Below are positions 26,228 through 35,923 of a DNA stretch of 64,000 nt, one piece after another. The first letter of the stretch is position 1. The number at the start of each line of letters is the position of its first letter. Position numbers and translations under genes: made by a program. A model generated the notes under the pieces. That model was not told the origin of the DNA, did no database searches, and was given only the letters and a program-made list of their open reading frames with translations. Origin of the DNA: NCED01 sp035493955 (GTDB lineage Bacteria; Pseudomonadota; Alphaproteobacteria; Caulobacterales; Caulobacteraceae); contig DATJHI010000013.1 of the NCBI GenBank assembly GCA_035493955.1, positions 1 to 64,000 of the forward strand, read 5' to 3'.

Positions 26228-28900
26228 GTGTCCGAGGACCCCAGACGCCCGGACCCTGAAGCGCTGCTGGCCGGAACCAGGAAGCCCGGCCGCGGCCGGC
26301 TGAAGGTGTTCCTCGGAATGGCCCCCGGGGTTGGCAAGACCTATGAGATGCTCCGCTCCGCCCGCCGCCGCAAAGCCGAAGGCGGCGAGGTGCTGGTCGG
26401 GGTGGTCGAGACCCACGGCCGCAAGGAGACCGAGAGCCTGCTCCGCGGCCTGGAGGTGCTGCCGCGCCAGCCCACCGAGTACAAGGGCCGGACCCTGCTC
26501 GAGTTCGACATCGACGCGGCCATAGCCCGCGGCCCCAAGCTCCTGCTGGTCGACGAATACGCCCATTCCAACGTTCCCGGCTCGCGCCATCCCAAGCGCT
26601 GGCAGGACGTGGAGGAAATCCTCGACGCGGGCGTCGACGTGTGGACCACACTCAACGTCCAGCACCTGGAGAGCCTGGTCGAGGTGGTGCTGAAGATCAC
26701 CGGGGTGCGCCAACGCGAAACCGTGCCGGATTCCGCCCTGTCGCGGGCCGACGAGATCGAACTCGTCGACATCACCCCCGACGCCCTGCGCCAGCGCCTG
26801 GCGGAGGGCAAGATCTACTTGCCCGAGACCGCCGGCCTCGCCGCCGAGAACTTCTTCAAGCCGGAAAACCTGACCGCCCTTCGCGAGCTGGCCCTGCGCC
26901 GCATGGCCCAGACCGTCGACGACCAGTTGGTCGCTGCCATGCGCCAGCGTGGGGTGGAGGGCCCCTGGGCTGCCGGCGAACGGATCCTGGTGCTGATCGC
27001 CGGCAACGGCTCGGCCGCGGCCCTGGTCCGTGCGGGCCGGCGGCTTTCCGACATGATGATGGACGCGCCCTGGACCGTGGCCCACGTCGACCGTCCCACC
27101 CGCTCCCCCGACGGCGGCGCCATCCAGGCCCGCCTGGGCGAAGCCATGAAGCTGGCCGAGCAACTCGGCGGCTCGGCCGTGGTGCTCACCGGCGACGACG
27201 TGGTCAGCACCGTGATCGAATACGCCTTGCGCAACAACGTCACCCAGATCGTGGTCGGCAAATCCCACCCGACCTGGTGGCGGGTGCTGACCGGCCGAGC
27301 CCTGACCCCGGCTTTGCTGAGCCGGATCGCCGGCGCCGCCCTGCACATCATCACCGAGACCGGCCCGCCCCCGTCCAGGCCGCGGTCGGCGGCCCGCGCG
27401 GCACCGATCGCCTGGCGTGGTCATGCGGGCGCGCTCCTCTCCGTGGCCGTGGCGACCGGGGTGGCCGCGCTGAGCGAACAGGTCAACGCGGGCGCCAACC
27501 TGTCGATGATCTTCATGTTGAGCGTATTGACCAGCGGCCTAGCCTTTGGGCTGTGGCCCGCCATCGTGGCCGCGGCCCTGGCGGCGCTTGTCTATAATTT
27601 CCTGTTCCTGTCGCCGCGGTTGACCCTCTGGATCGGCCACCCCGCCGACGTCCTCACCTTCGCGGTGTTCTTCGCGGTCGCCATCGGCACCGGCCTATTG
27701 ACCGGTCGGGTGCGCGATCACGCCTCGTCCGCCGGCCGAAGGGCCTCGGCCGTCACCGCGCTTCTGGCCGCCAGCCGCCGACTGTCCATCGCCCCGACCC
27801 GCGAAGTGGCGGCCCAGGTGCTGGCCGAACATCTGGCCGCGGCCATCTCGGGCAAGGCGGTGGTGTTCCTGCCCGAGGGCGACGAGATCGCCCCGGCGGG
27901 CGCCTCGCCGGCGATGGAGACATTCTCGACCGCCGAGCTCGCCGCAGCGCGGTGGGCCTGGGAACGGGGAGAGCCGGCCGGAGCGGGAACCGGAACCCTG
28001 CCCAACCTGACCTGGACCTTCCGGCCGCTGCAGGGTGTGAAGGCCCGATCTGGCGTGACCGCCACCGAGGCGGTGGACCTGGGCGCAGACGATGAGCGAT
28101 TCATTCTGGCCCTGCTCGACCAGGGCGCGGTGGCCCTGGAGCGGGCCGAATTCGCCGTCGAGGCCGCCGACGCGGAGGCGTTCCGCCGCTCCGACCGCCT
28201 GCGTTCGGCCCTGCTCAATTCGGTCAGCCACGACCTGCGCACGCCCTTGTCGACCGTCCTCGGTTCGGCCACCACCCTGCTCGACTACGGCAAGTCCCTC
28301 AGCGCCAAGGTGCAGCGCGACCTTCTGGAAAGCATCCGCGAGGAGGCCGAACGGCTGAGCCGCTATGTGGGCGACCTTCTGGACATGTCGCGGCTGGAGG
28401 GGGGCGCGCTCGCCCCTCGCCGGGAGTGGACCGACGTGCGCGAGGTGCTGACATCGGCCATCGGTCAGGCGGCGCGCGGCCAAGCCGACAAGCGCATCGT
28501 GCAGGATTTTCCGGCGACCCTTTCCATGGTCAAGACCGACCCGAGTCTGTTGGAGCAGGCCCTGGTCAACATCATCCAGAACGCCATCGCCTATAGTCCC
28601 GCGGGTTCGATGGTGGAGGCGGCGGCCTTTGAGGATCGGAGTCACGTGGTGATCAGCATCGAGGATCGGGGTCGCGGCATCGCGCCGGTCGAACTGCAGC
28701 GGGTGTTCGAGAAGTTCCAGCGGCTGGAGGAGGCCAGCGACCGGGGTCAGGGAGCGGGCCTGGGGCTAGCCATTTCCAAGGGCTTCGTCGAGGCGATGGG
28801 CGGGCGGATCGGCGCCGTCAGCCCGGTTCATGACGGTCACGGAACCCGGATCGTCGTCAGCCTGCCGAAGGAAATGACCACGGCGCCGGGCCTGCTATGA
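26228..28900 (+). CDS. kdpD: KdpD sensor histidine kinase for K+ limitation
   Basis: 890 residues, GTG start. Order: KdpD domain with Walker-type LKVFLGMAPGVGKTYEML, a universal-stress-like domain, four clustered membrane spans (about residues 400-500), a GAF-like region, HisKA with His668 in SVSHDLRTPLSTV, and an HATPase with DRGRGIAP and GAGLGLAI. It phosphorylates KdpE when K+ is scarce. Slightly overlaps kdpE. Confidence 0.96.
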   Translation: MSEDPRRPDPEALLAGTRKPGRGRLKVFLGMAPGVGKTYEMLRSARRRKAEGGEVLVGVVETHGRKETESLLRGLEVLPRQPTEYKGRTLLEFDIDAAIARGPKLLLVDEYAHSNVPGSRHPKRWQDVEEILDAGVDVWTTLNVQHLESLVEVVLKITGVRQRETVPDSALSRADEIELVDITPDALRQRLAEGKIYLPETAGLAAENFFKPENLTALRELALRRMAQTVDDQLVAAMRQRGVEGPWAAGERILVLIAGNGSAAALVRAGRRLSDMMMDAPWTVAHVDRPTRSPDGGAIQARLGEAMKLAEQLGGSAVVLTGDDVVSTVIEYALRNNVTQIVVGKSHPTWWRVLTGRALTPALLSRIAGAALHIITETGPPPSRPRSAARAAPIAWRGHAGALLSVAVATGVAALSEQVNAGANLSMIFMLSVLTSGLAFGLWPAIVAAALAALVYNFLFLSPRLTLWIGHPADVLTFAVFFAVAIGTGLLTGRVRDHASSAGRRASAVTALLAASRRLSIAPTREVAAQVLAEHLAAAISGKAVVFLPEGDEIAPAGASPAMETFSTAELAAARWAWERGEPAGAGTGTLPNLTWTFRPLQGVKARSGVTATEAVDLGADDERFILALLDQGAVALERAEFAVEAADAEAFRRSDRLRSALLNSVSHDLRTPLSTVLGSATTLLDYGKSLSAKVQRDLLESIREEAERLSRYVGDLLDMSRLEGGALAPRREWTDVREVLTSAIGQAARGQADKRIVQDFPATLSMVKTDPSLLEQALVNIIQNAIAYSPAGSMVEAAAFEDRSHVVISIEDRGRGIAPVELQRVFEKFQRLEEASDRGQGAGLGLAISKGFVEAMGGRIGAVSPVHDGHGTRIVVSLPKEMTTAPGLL

Positions 28901-29595
28901 GCGCCCACCGCCCCCGGATCCTGGTCATCGACGACGAGCCGCAGATCCACCGCTTCCTCGGCCCAGCCCTCGACGCCGCCGGGTACGAACCGGTCCGGGC
29001 CGACACCGCCGCCGACGGCCTGCGCGAGATCGCCCGCAGGCCCCCCGAAGCGGTGGTCCTCGATCTGGGCCTACCCGACATGGACGGCAAGACCGCGCTG
29101 GTCCAGGCAAGAGCCTTCTACGAAGGGCCGATCCTGATCCTGTCCGCCCGCGACCGGGAATTGGAGAAGATCGAGGCCCTGGACCTCGGGGCGGACGACT
29201 ATCTGGAAAAGCCCTTCGGCGTCGGCGAACTGCTCGCCCGCCTGCGCGTATCCCTGCGCCACCGACTGCAAAGGGAGGGCGCGGCGGCGGTCGTCCGTTC
29301 AGGCGATCTCGAGATCGACCTGGTCAAGCGCCTGGTCAGCCGGGACGGCGAACCGGTGCGGCTGTCGCCCAAGGAATACGACCTTCTGGCCAAGCTGGCC
29401 GAGGGCGGGGGCAAGGTCCTGACCCACCGGCAACTGCTGACCGCGGTCTGGGGCCCGGCCCATGCCGACGATGTCCAGTACCTGCGCGTGTTCGTCGGCC
29501 AGCTGCGTCAGAAGCTGGAGGACGACGCGGCGCATCCGCGCCTGATCCTGACCGAACTCGGGGTCGGCTATCGTTTCGCCGAGCCCGCCGAATGA
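28897..29595 (+). CDS. kdpE: KdpE response regulator (OmpR family)
   Basis: 232 residues: receiver with the acidic pair in LVIDDEPQ, Asp56 in VVLDLGLPDMDG and Lys in DYLEKPF; then an OmpR winged helix (LSPKEYDLLAKLAEGGGKVL, GVGYRF). ATGA overlap with kdpD. Likely acts at the tandem repeat at 21487-21508. Confidence 0.96.
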   Translation: MSAHRPRILVIDDEPQIHRFLGPALDAAGYEPVRADTAADGLREIARRPPEAVVLDLGLPDMDGKTALVQARAFYEGPILILSARDRELEKIEALDLGADDYLEKPFGVGELLARLRVSLRHRLQREGAAAVVRSGDLEIDLVKRLVSRDGEPVRLSPKEYDLLAKLAEGGGKVLTHRQLLTAVWGPAHADDVQYLRVFVGQLRQKLEDDAAHPRLILTELGVGYRFAEPAE

Positions 29596-30056
29596 ACCCG
29601 TCGCCCCGCATCTTCGTCGACGCCGACGCCTGTCCGGTCAAGGACGAGGTCTACAAGGTCGCGCAGCGCTATGGGCTGCCGGTCACGGTCGTGGCCAACG
29701 CCTTCCTGATGGTCCCGAAACATCCCTTGATCGAACGCGTGATGGTCGACGCCGGCCCGGACGTCGCCGACGACTGGATCGCCGACAACGCCGGCGCGGG
29801 GGACATTGTCGTCACCGCCGACATTCCCCTGGCGAGCCGCTGCCTGGCGGTCGGCGCCCAGCCCATCGGCCCGACTGGCCGGCGCTTCACCGTCGACAGC
29901 ATCGGCGCGGCCCTGGCCGGCCGCGGCATTGGCGAGCACTTGCGCTCCATGGGGGAGACGACGCGCGGCCCCGTCCCGTTCCAGGCCTCCGATCGTTCGC
30001 GATTCCTCTCCGCCCTGGACGAGGCCGTCCATCGCGCCCGTCGGGGACGGGCCTGA
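29592..30056 (+). CDS. YaiI/YqxD family (DUF188) protein
   Basis: 154 residues with the family opening IFVDADACPVKDEVYKVAQR and DDWIADNAGAGDIVVTADIP, a PIN-like fold with conserved Asp. Function in bacteria is not firmly known; a nuclease-like fold is assumed. It overlaps kdpE by four bases, so it is co-translated with the sensor pair, an uncommon association. Confidence 0.9.
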   Translation: MNPSPRIFVDADACPVKDEVYKVAQRYGLPVTVVANAFLMVPKHPLIERVMVDAGPDVADDWIADNAGAGDIVVTADIPLASRCLAVGAQPIGPTGRRFTVDSIGAALAGRGIGEHLRSMGETTRGPVPFQASDRSRFLSALDEAVHRARRGRA

Positions 30057-30220
30057 AAGACGGTCCGTCGGCGCCTCGCCGCTGCCCGAAAGCACCTTTT
30101 CGACGGCGCCTGAAACGTTCTTCTGCCGGAATGCGTTCGGTGATTGAGCGACAGCGCTTCCCCGAACCGGCTCCTGTGCATTAGAACGTCCCCCAGCGTC
30201 GCAGCAAAACGGAGCGAGAC

Positions 30221-30433
30221 ATGCCGACCGGCGTGGTCAAATGGTACAATCCGACCAAGGGCTTTGGTTTCATTCAGCCGGAAGGCGGCGGGAAGGACAT
30301 CTTCCTGCACGTGAGCGCCGTCGAACGGGCCGGTCATGGGGACCCCTATGAGGGCGACCGGATCAGCTATGACGTCGAAAAGGGACGGGACGGCCGCGAA
30401 TCGGCGATCAATCTGCGCGCCCCGGACGAATAG
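30221..30433 (+). CDS. cspA: cold shock protein (CspA family)
   Basis: 70 residues: GVVKWYNPTKGFGFIQPE holds RNP1 (KGFGFI) and DIFLHVSA is RNP2. Single-stranded nucleic acid chaperone. A 165-bp leader upstream may include the regulatory 5' UTR usual for this family. Followed by GC hairpins. Confidence 0.96.
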   Translation: MPTGVVKWYNPTKGFGFIQPEGGGKDIFLHVSAVERAGHGDPYEGDRISYDVEKGRDGRESAINLRAPDE

Positions 30434-30448
30434 GCGCTCACAGCCATC

Positions 30449-30506
30449 GCCGGCCTTGGCCGGCGCTGGATCGGAAAGGACGGCCCCCCATATGGAGGGG
30501 GCCGTT
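30449..30506 (+). terminator. hairpins downstream of cspA
   Basis: CGCCGGCC-TTGG-CCGGCG, then ACGGCCCCC-CATATG-GAGGGGGCCGT. The second is very stable, but the T tract is poor (TTCGTCGT), so it may need help or act as a processing stem. Confidence 0.55.
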
Positions 30507-30536
30507 CGTCGTGACGGCCAAGCCGCAGGAACCGCC

Positions 30537-31526
30537 ATGTCCGTCGAACGTCGCCGCCGTGTCTTGTCCATCGCCGCGGTCGGTCTGGTCCTTTCCCTCG
30601 CTCTAGCGGGAAGCGCCGAAGCGCGCCGGGGCGGCAGCTTCGGCAGCCGCGGCATGCGCACCTATCAGGCGCCGCGCTCGACCTTCACCGCGCCCCAGGC
30701 GGCCGCGCCGATCCAACGCTCAATGACCTCGCCGTCTCAGGCGCCTGGCGTTCAACCCGGGTTCCGGCAGCCGGCGCCCGCGGCCCTGCAGCCGCAACGG
30801 GGCGGGTTCCTGCAGCGGTGGGGCGGCCCGATCCTGGGAGGGTTCCTGGGCGCGGGCCTGTTCGGCATGCTGATGGGCCATGGCTTCGGCGGCGGTTTCG
30901 GCAGCGGCGGCGGAATGCTGGCCCTGATGCTTCAGATCGGCGTCATCGCCCTCCTGGCCATGGCGGCGATGCGCCTGTTCCGACGCGGCGCCGGCAGCCA
31001 AAGCGCCTTCGCTGGGCCCTTCGCCGGTCAAAGCGAGCCCTTCGGCATGGCCGCGCCTCAACCGATGTTCCAGCCGGCAGCCGCTCCCTCGCCGAATGGA
31101 TCGGGAGACGAGCTGAGTCTCTCCCAGTCTGACTTTGACGCCTTCGAGAGGCTGCTGACCGAGGTCCAGGGCGCGTTCGGACGCGAGGACTATGCGGCTC
31201 TGCGCGAGCGCACCACACCGGAGATCATGTCCTATCTCGCCGAAGAGCTGAGTCAGAACGCCGTCGCCGGCCGCCGCAATGAGGTGCGGGATGTGCGGCT
31301 GGTCAGCGGCGACCTGTCTGAGGCCTGGTCCGAAGGCGCAAAGGACTACGCGACCGTGGCCATGCGCTACGCCAGCGTCGACCTCATGCGCGACCGCACC
31401 GACGGCCACATCGTCTCGGGCGGCGAAACCCCCACCGAGACCACCGAAATCTGGACCTTCGTGCGCGAGCGCGGCGGTCCGTGGGGCGCAACCTGGAAGT
31501 TGTCGGCCATCCAGGAAACGGCTTGA
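30537..31526 (+). CDS. Tim44-like domain membrane protein
   Basis: ATG 30537 gives a signal-like start (RRRVLSIAAVGLVLSLALAG, SAEARRGGSFGSRG), a Gln/Pro/Ala linker, a Gly-rich membrane stretch around residues 100-145 (ILGGFLGAGLFGMLMGHGFG, then MLALMLQIGVIALLAMAA), and a C-terminal Tim44-like domain from about residue 195 (DFDAFERLLTEVQGAFGRED). Such bacterial proteins are common in Alphaproteobacteria; exact role unknown. Confidence 0.85.
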   Translation: MSVERRRRVLSIAAVGLVLSLALAGSAEARRGGSFGSRGMRTYQAPRSTFTAPQAAAPIQRSMTSPSQAPGVQPGFRQPAPAALQPQRGGFLQRWGGPILGGFLGAGLFGMLMGHGFGGGFGSGGGMLALMLQIGVIALLAMAAMRLFRRGAGSQSAFAGPFAGQSEPFGMAAPQPMFQPAAAPSPNGSGDELSLSQSDFDAFERLLTEVQGAFGREDYAALRERTTPEIMSYLAEELSQNAVAGRRNEVRDVRLVSGDLSEAWSEGAKDYATVAMRYASVDLMRDRTDGHIVSGGETPTETTEIWTFVRERGGPWGATWKLSAIQETA

Positions 31527-31549
31527 TCTGACCGCCCCAGGGCCGGACC

Positions 31550-32350
31550 TCAGCCGAAGCGGAAGCCCGACAGCCCCTTGCCCCTCAGCCGTTCGTTGAA
31601 GTCGCGCACAGCCGGCTCGCCCGCGGCGGCGCCCGCAGCCACCATCAGCGGCAACAGGTGTTCCTCACGCGGATGGCTTTCGCGGCCGCCCGGGGCTTCG
31701 CGCCAGCGGACCAGGCCCGCGTCGCGGCGTGCGGCGTCGGCGACGGTCTCGCCCAGCCAGTCGTCGAAGGCGTTGGCGGCCTCGTTGCCTTGGCCGGAGA
31801 ACATCTGGCGCAGGTTGTGATAGCTCATGCCGCTGCCGACGATCAGGACCCCTTCATCCCGCAGCGGAGCCAGGGCGCGCCCCATCGCCAGGTGCTCGGC
31901 CGGGTCCAGGCCTTCCCTAAGCGACAACTGCAGCACCGGCACGTCGGCGTCCGGATAGATCAGCTTGAACGGGACGAAGACGCCGTGATCGAAGCCGCGC
32001 TCCGCGTCGGCGTCAGTCTCGAAGCCCGCTCCGCAGAGAAGCTCGCGCACCCGCGCGCCAAGCTCCGGAGCCCCGGGCGCCGGATAGGTCAATCGATAGG
32101 TGTGCTCAGGGAAGTTATAATAGTCGAACAGCAGCGGCGGACGTTCGCCGACATTGACGGTGGGACGCTCCGCTTCCCAGTGGCCGGAGATGACCACCAC
32201 CGCCTTGGGCCGCACGCCCAGACTGGCGTCGATACCGCGCAGATGAGCGGCCAGCCCGTCCCACAGATGGGGAAACTGCGGCGGCGGATTCATGAAGAAA
32301 CAGAGGCCGCCCCCGTGGGGGATGAACAAGGTGGGCAGGCGCTCGGCCAT
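31550..32350 (-). CDS. ygiD: DODA-type extradiol aromatic ring-opening dioxygenase
   Basis: 266 residues from ATG 32350. LFIPHGGGLCFF has the first metal His, VVVISGHWEAERPTVN the second, and a third is in ERGFDHGVFVPFKLIYP; SGMSYHNLRQ and EEHLLPLMVAAGAA complete the family pattern. Homologue of YgiD, a zinc or iron 4,5-DOPA dioxygenase. GAGGAA upstream supports the start. Confidence 0.92.
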   Translation of the reverse strand: MAERLPTLFIPHGGGLCFFMNPPPQFPHLWDGLAAHLRGIDASLGVRPKAVVVISGHWEAERPTVNVGERPPLLFDYYNFPEHTYRLTYPAPGAPELGARVRELLCGAGFETDADAERGFDHGVFVPFKLIYPDADVPVLQLSLREGLDPAEHLAMGRALAPLRDEGVLIVGSGMSYHNLRQMFSGQGNEAANAFDDWLGETVADAARRDAGLVRWREAPGGRESHPREEHLLPLMVAAGAAAGEPAVRDFNERLRGKGLSGFRFG

Positions 32351-32437
32351 GACGGGTTCCTCGCAAGGGTGGAAGATCCCCGTGCGCATCCGTTTAGATA
32401 GGCGGCCGTATCGCCAAGGCAAACCGTGTCGGCGCGA

Positions 32438-32893
32438 TCAGTGCGTGGCCGACGCCGCGGCCTGATCGGCTTCAGCAACCTCTTCGGCGGCCGTCATCAC
32501 CGCCGTCAGCAGTTCCGGCGCGGCCACGGGCTTGGTGATGTGGCCATCGGCGCCGGCGGCGATCGATTGTCTGAAGTGCTCGGGCAGGGCGTTGGTCGTG
32601 ACCACATGCACCGGGGTGCGCCGCCCCCCCCGTTCGACTTCGAAGGCGCGGATGGCGCGGATGGCGGTCAGGCCGTCCATTACCGGCATCTGCACATCCA
32701 TAAGCACCACGTCGAAGGTCTGCGCCTTGAACTGTTCAAGCGCCTGCAGGCCGTCCGCCACGCTCACCACTTCCGCCCCGACGACCTCGAGGATCAGCTC
32801 GATAACGATCCGATTGGTCGGATGATCGTCGGCCAACAGCACCCGGACTGGCGCCGGCGTAGAGGATTCGGAAGAAAGGCCTGAAGGAGACAT
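32438..32893 (-). CDS. stand-alone response regulator receiver protein
   Basis: 151 residues with only a receiver: acidic pair in VLLADDHPTNR, phospho-Asp66 in VVLMDVQMPVMDG, Thr in HVVTTNAL and Lys in HITKPVA. The motifs look like receivers of hybrid kinases. No output domain, so it acts by protein contact or as a phosphate relay. No kinase next to it. Confidence 0.9.
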   Translation of the reverse strand: MSPSGLSSESSTPAPVRVLLADDHPTNRIVIELILEVVGAEVVSVADGLQALEQFKAQTFDVVLMDVQMPVMDGLTAIRAIRAFEVERGGRRTPVHVVTTNALPEHFRQSIAAGADGHITKPVAAPELLTAVMTAAEEVAEADQAAASATH

Positions 32894-33071
32894 GGGAAAT
32901 CCAACTCAACTTTGCAGCGAACTATGCCCCAAATCACCTCAGAGACAGTTAACACGCGCGGCTTCCTCGCGGCGAAACCTTGGGCAAATTGACGCAACCC
33001 AGTTAATTCTTTGCTGCGCCCTCGGCCCGGCCTGCCGCCCGCGCGGGGCTAGGCCAAGGGCGCCCGATCGG

Positions 33072-33344
33072 CTAGCGACGGTAACCGTAGTCGTGGCGGT
33101 AGTCGTAGGCGTACCCATGACGGCGCCAACGCAGCCAATCGAGGCGGCGCTGTTCCGCGATCCGGCGCGCCCGTTCGCGGGCCCGCCAATCATATCCATG
33201 GCGGTTGAAACGCGCGGCGGCGTCGTAGCGCTGCTCGTGCGGACGCACCTGGAGGTTGCGATCATGGCCCCAGGATTGGGCGGCGGCTGGCAGAGCGGCG
33301 CCCAGGGTCAGGGCGGCAGCAGCAGCGATCAGGAGAGTCTTCAT
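33072..33344 (-). CDS. small secreted Arg/Tyr-rich protein
   Basis: ATG 33344 gives a textbook signal peptide (MKTLLIAAAAALTLGAALPA, AAQ) and a 67-residue mature part dominated by Arg, Tyr, His and Trp, ending DYRHDYGYRR. Reminiscent of RcnB-like periplasmic proteins but too short to assign. Divergent from the antiporter gene. Confidence 0.7.
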   Translation of the reverse strand: MKTLLIAAAAALTLGAALPAAAQSWGHDRNLQVRPHEQRYDAAARFNRHGYDWRARERARRIAEQRRLDWLRWRRHGYAYDYRHDYGYRR

Positions 33345-33472
33345 GGTTCCGTCTCCGGCAGGCGTCGGCCCATCGCCGACCTTGGAGCCGATTGAAACGG
33401 AGGGCGCCTGACCCGGTGCTGAAGCGCAGGGTTGTCTGGCGTTCACCCGCGCGGGCCGGTTAGGCTGATCCC

Positions 33473-35233
33473 ATGCTTACGACCCTGGTCCTCCTCCTCG
33501 CCGCCGCCGTGGTTTTCGTCCTGATCTCCCGGCGCCTGGGATTCGGCAGCATCCTCGGCTATCTGGCGGCCGGCGCGGTGATCGGTCCGTCCGGCCTCAG
33601 GCTGGTCCGCGATGTCGGCCAGATCTCGGAGATCTCCGAACTCGGCGTCCTGATGCTGCTGTTCCTGATCGGGCTGGAACTGCGCATCCAGCGGCTGTGG
33701 TCGATGCGCAAGGCCGTGTTCGGCCTTGGCGCAGCCCAGATGGCCCTGGCCGGATCGGCGCTGACGCTGCTGGTCCATCTGACGGGAGCCTCCTGGCCTG
33801 CCGCCGGCATCATCGGCGTGGGCCTGGCCCTGTCGTCCACCGCCATCGTCCTGCCGATGCTGGCCGATCGGGAGCTGTTGGCCTCGGGCGCGGGGCGGGA
33901 CGCCTTTGCAGTCCTCTTATTCCAGGACCTGGCCTCCATTCCACTGGTGGCCCTGATTCCGCTGATCGGGTTTCGCGCCTCTTCCGGCGGCCCTCACCCG
34001 GTGGTCGGCTTCGTCGAAGCCGTGGCCGCGGTGGCGGCCATCGTGCTGGCGGGCCGCTTCCTGGTTCGACCGCTGTTCCGCCTGATGGGAGGAGCGCGTA
34101 CGGCCGAAGTGTTCACCGCCACCGCCCTGCTGGTGGTCGCCGGCGCCGCGGCCCTCGCCAATTTGGCGGGCCTGCCCATGTCCCTGGGGGCCTTCGCCGC
34201 CGGGGTCGCCCTGTCGGAATCGGAATACCGCCACGAGCTGCAGGTCGACATCGAGCCCTTCGAGGGCCTGTTGCTCGGCTTCTTCTTCATCTCCGTGGGC
34301 ATGTCCGCCAACACCGCTTTGGCCTTGGCCGAACCGGCGGTGATCCTGCTTGGGGTGGCGGCGATGCTGGCGGTGAAGATCGCCATCGGCTTCATCATCG
34401 CCCGGGCCAAGGGCGCCAGCCTGCAGGCCAGCATCCGCTTCGCCCTCGCCCTGCCCCAGGGCAGTGAATTCGGTTTCGTCCTGTTCGGCGCCGCCTTGGC
34501 GGCCGGCGCCCTGGCCAAGGCCCAGGTCGATCGGGTCATGCTGGTGGTGGCGCTGTCGATGTTCGTCAGCCCGATCCTGTTCGCCCTGTCCGAGCGCTAT
34601 CTTGTCCCACGCCTGGCGGCCCGCCGCGCCCGTCCGTTCGACAGCCTGGACGACGCCAAGCCGGCGCCGGTGGTGATCTGCGGCTTCGGCCGGGTGGGCC
34701 AGATCGTGGGCCGCATCCTGATTGGCCGCCAGATTCCGTTCAACGCCCTAGACCCTGACGCGGAGAACGTCGATACGGTGCGCCGCTTCGGCTACAAGGC
34801 CTATTTCGGCGATCCCACCCGCCTGGATCTCCTGCGGGCCGTGGGCGCCGGCGAAGCCAAGGCGCTGGTCGCCGCCCTGGGCGATCCGGAGCAGAACCTG
34901 AAGCTGGTCGAGACCGTCCGCCGTCATTTCCCGGACCTCGTCGTCTACGCCCGGGCGCGCAACCGCCGCCACGCCCACCTGCTCATGGACTCCGGCGTCG
35001 AGCATATCGTCCGCGAAACCTTCTTCTCCAGCCTTCGATTGACCGAGTTGGTGTTGGGAGGCCTTGGCCTCTCGCCGGACGACGCGCGACGCACCGTCCA
35101 GCGGTTCCGCGAGCACGACGACAACGCCCTGATCGAGCAGCATGGCATTCTCGACGAAAAACAGCTGATCCAGACCGCGGCCCAATCCGCCGAGGAGCTG
35201 CGCCGCCTCTTCGAGGCGGATCGAATCCGATAA
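33473..35233 (+). CDS. CPA2-family KefB/KefC-type K+/H+ antiporter with TrkA-N domain
   Basis: 586 residues: about 12 spans with GSILGYLAAGAVIGPSGL, LFLIGLELR and ALSSTAIVLPML, then at residue 400 a Rossmann RCK domain (VVICGFGRVGQIVGRIL). Expected to release K+ or exchange it for protons, regulated by nucleotide. Complements kup and kdp in the same region. Confidence 0.93.
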   Translation: MLTTLVLLLAAAVVFVLISRRLGFGSILGYLAAGAVIGPSGLRLVRDVGQISEISELGVLMLLFLIGLELRIQRLWSMRKAVFGLGAAQMALAGSALTLLVHLTGASWPAAGIIGVGLALSSTAIVLPMLADRELLASGAGRDAFAVLLFQDLASIPLVALIPLIGFRASSGGPHPVVGFVEAVAAVAAIVLAGRFLVRPLFRLMGGARTAEVFTATALLVVAGAAALANLAGLPMSLGAFAAGVALSESEYRHELQVDIEPFEGLLLGFFFISVGMSANTALALAEPAVILLGVAAMLAVKIAIGFIIARAKGASLQASIRFALALPQGSEFGFVLFGAALAAGALAKAQVDRVMLVVALSMFVSPILFALSERYLVPRLAARRARPFDSLDDAKPAPVVICGFGRVGQIVGRILIGRQIPFNALDPDAENVDTVRRFGYKAYFGDPTRLDLLRAVGAGEAKALVAALGDPEQNLKLVETVRRHFPDLVVYARARNRRHAHLLMDSGVEHIVRETFFSSLRLTELVLGGLGLSPDDARRTVQRFREHDDNALIEQHGILDEKQLIQTAAQSAEELRRLFEADRIR

Positions 35234-35256
35234 GGCGGTCCGGCCTGGCTTTGGCT

Positions 35257-35796
35257 TCAGGGCCGGGTCCGCCCTGTCGGACAGTCCATCTGCGCCGCGG
35301 GGCGGGCCGCCCGCATCTGGGCAGCCCAGAGGGGTTCGAAGCCGGTCTTGTCATCAGGTCCCGCACAGGCCGTGGACCGGCCTCCAAGGCCCGCCCCGCC
35401 GCCGGGCCCCATGGACGCCGCGATCGACAGGGATTGCGCGCCGGCCGGTCCCCACCGGCCCCGTCCCTGGACCTGGCTCACCGCCACCGCCACGGTCCCG
35501 TTCGACCCCATCGGGGCGATCATCGAGGCGTAGGCTTCGCGATATCCTCCCGTGCCGACGGCCACGCCCACCTCTCCGTGGACCTTGCGGTCCGGCAGCG
35601 GATCGGACGGTCCCATCGCATTGGGCCCTGCAGTCGACGGCAAGGGCTGAGCGGAGGCGTTCAGATAGGAGGAGATCTGGGCGTCCAGCGCCGCATCCGA
35701 AGCGCTGGCCACCGGCGCATCGGCCGTCGCCTGGGCGAAAGCCGTAGCGTTGAACGAAAGCAAGGCGATCGCGGCGGCCAGGGACAGTTTCAACAT
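35257..35796 (-). CDS. secreted hypothetical protein, 179 aa
   Basis: Signal peptide MLKLSLAAAIALLSFNATAF then AQA. The mature part has low complexity with Gly/Ala (VHGEVGVAVGTGGYREAYAS) and two Cys near the end (TACAG, MDCPTG). Family not recognised. Convergent with the antiporter gene. Confidence 0.65.
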   Translation of the reverse strand: MLKLSLAAAIALLSFNATAFAQATADAPVASASDAALDAQISSYLNASAQPLPSTAGPNAMGPSDPLPDRKVHGEVGVAVGTGGYREAYASMIAPMGSNGTVAVAVSQVQGRGRWGPAGAQSLSIAASMGPGGGAGLGGRSTACAGPDDKTGFEPLWAAQMRAARPAAQMDCPTGRTRP

Positions 35797-35923
35797 GATC
35801 GTCTTTCCGACTCCGTCCCGCCCCCTTCAATCTCGTCGCCAATTGCGGCCGATTGATTGCAGCCTGGCCGCGCTCGATCATGAGCGATTTGCCTACCTTG
35901 GTTCAGGCGGGCGCCAAGCAAGG

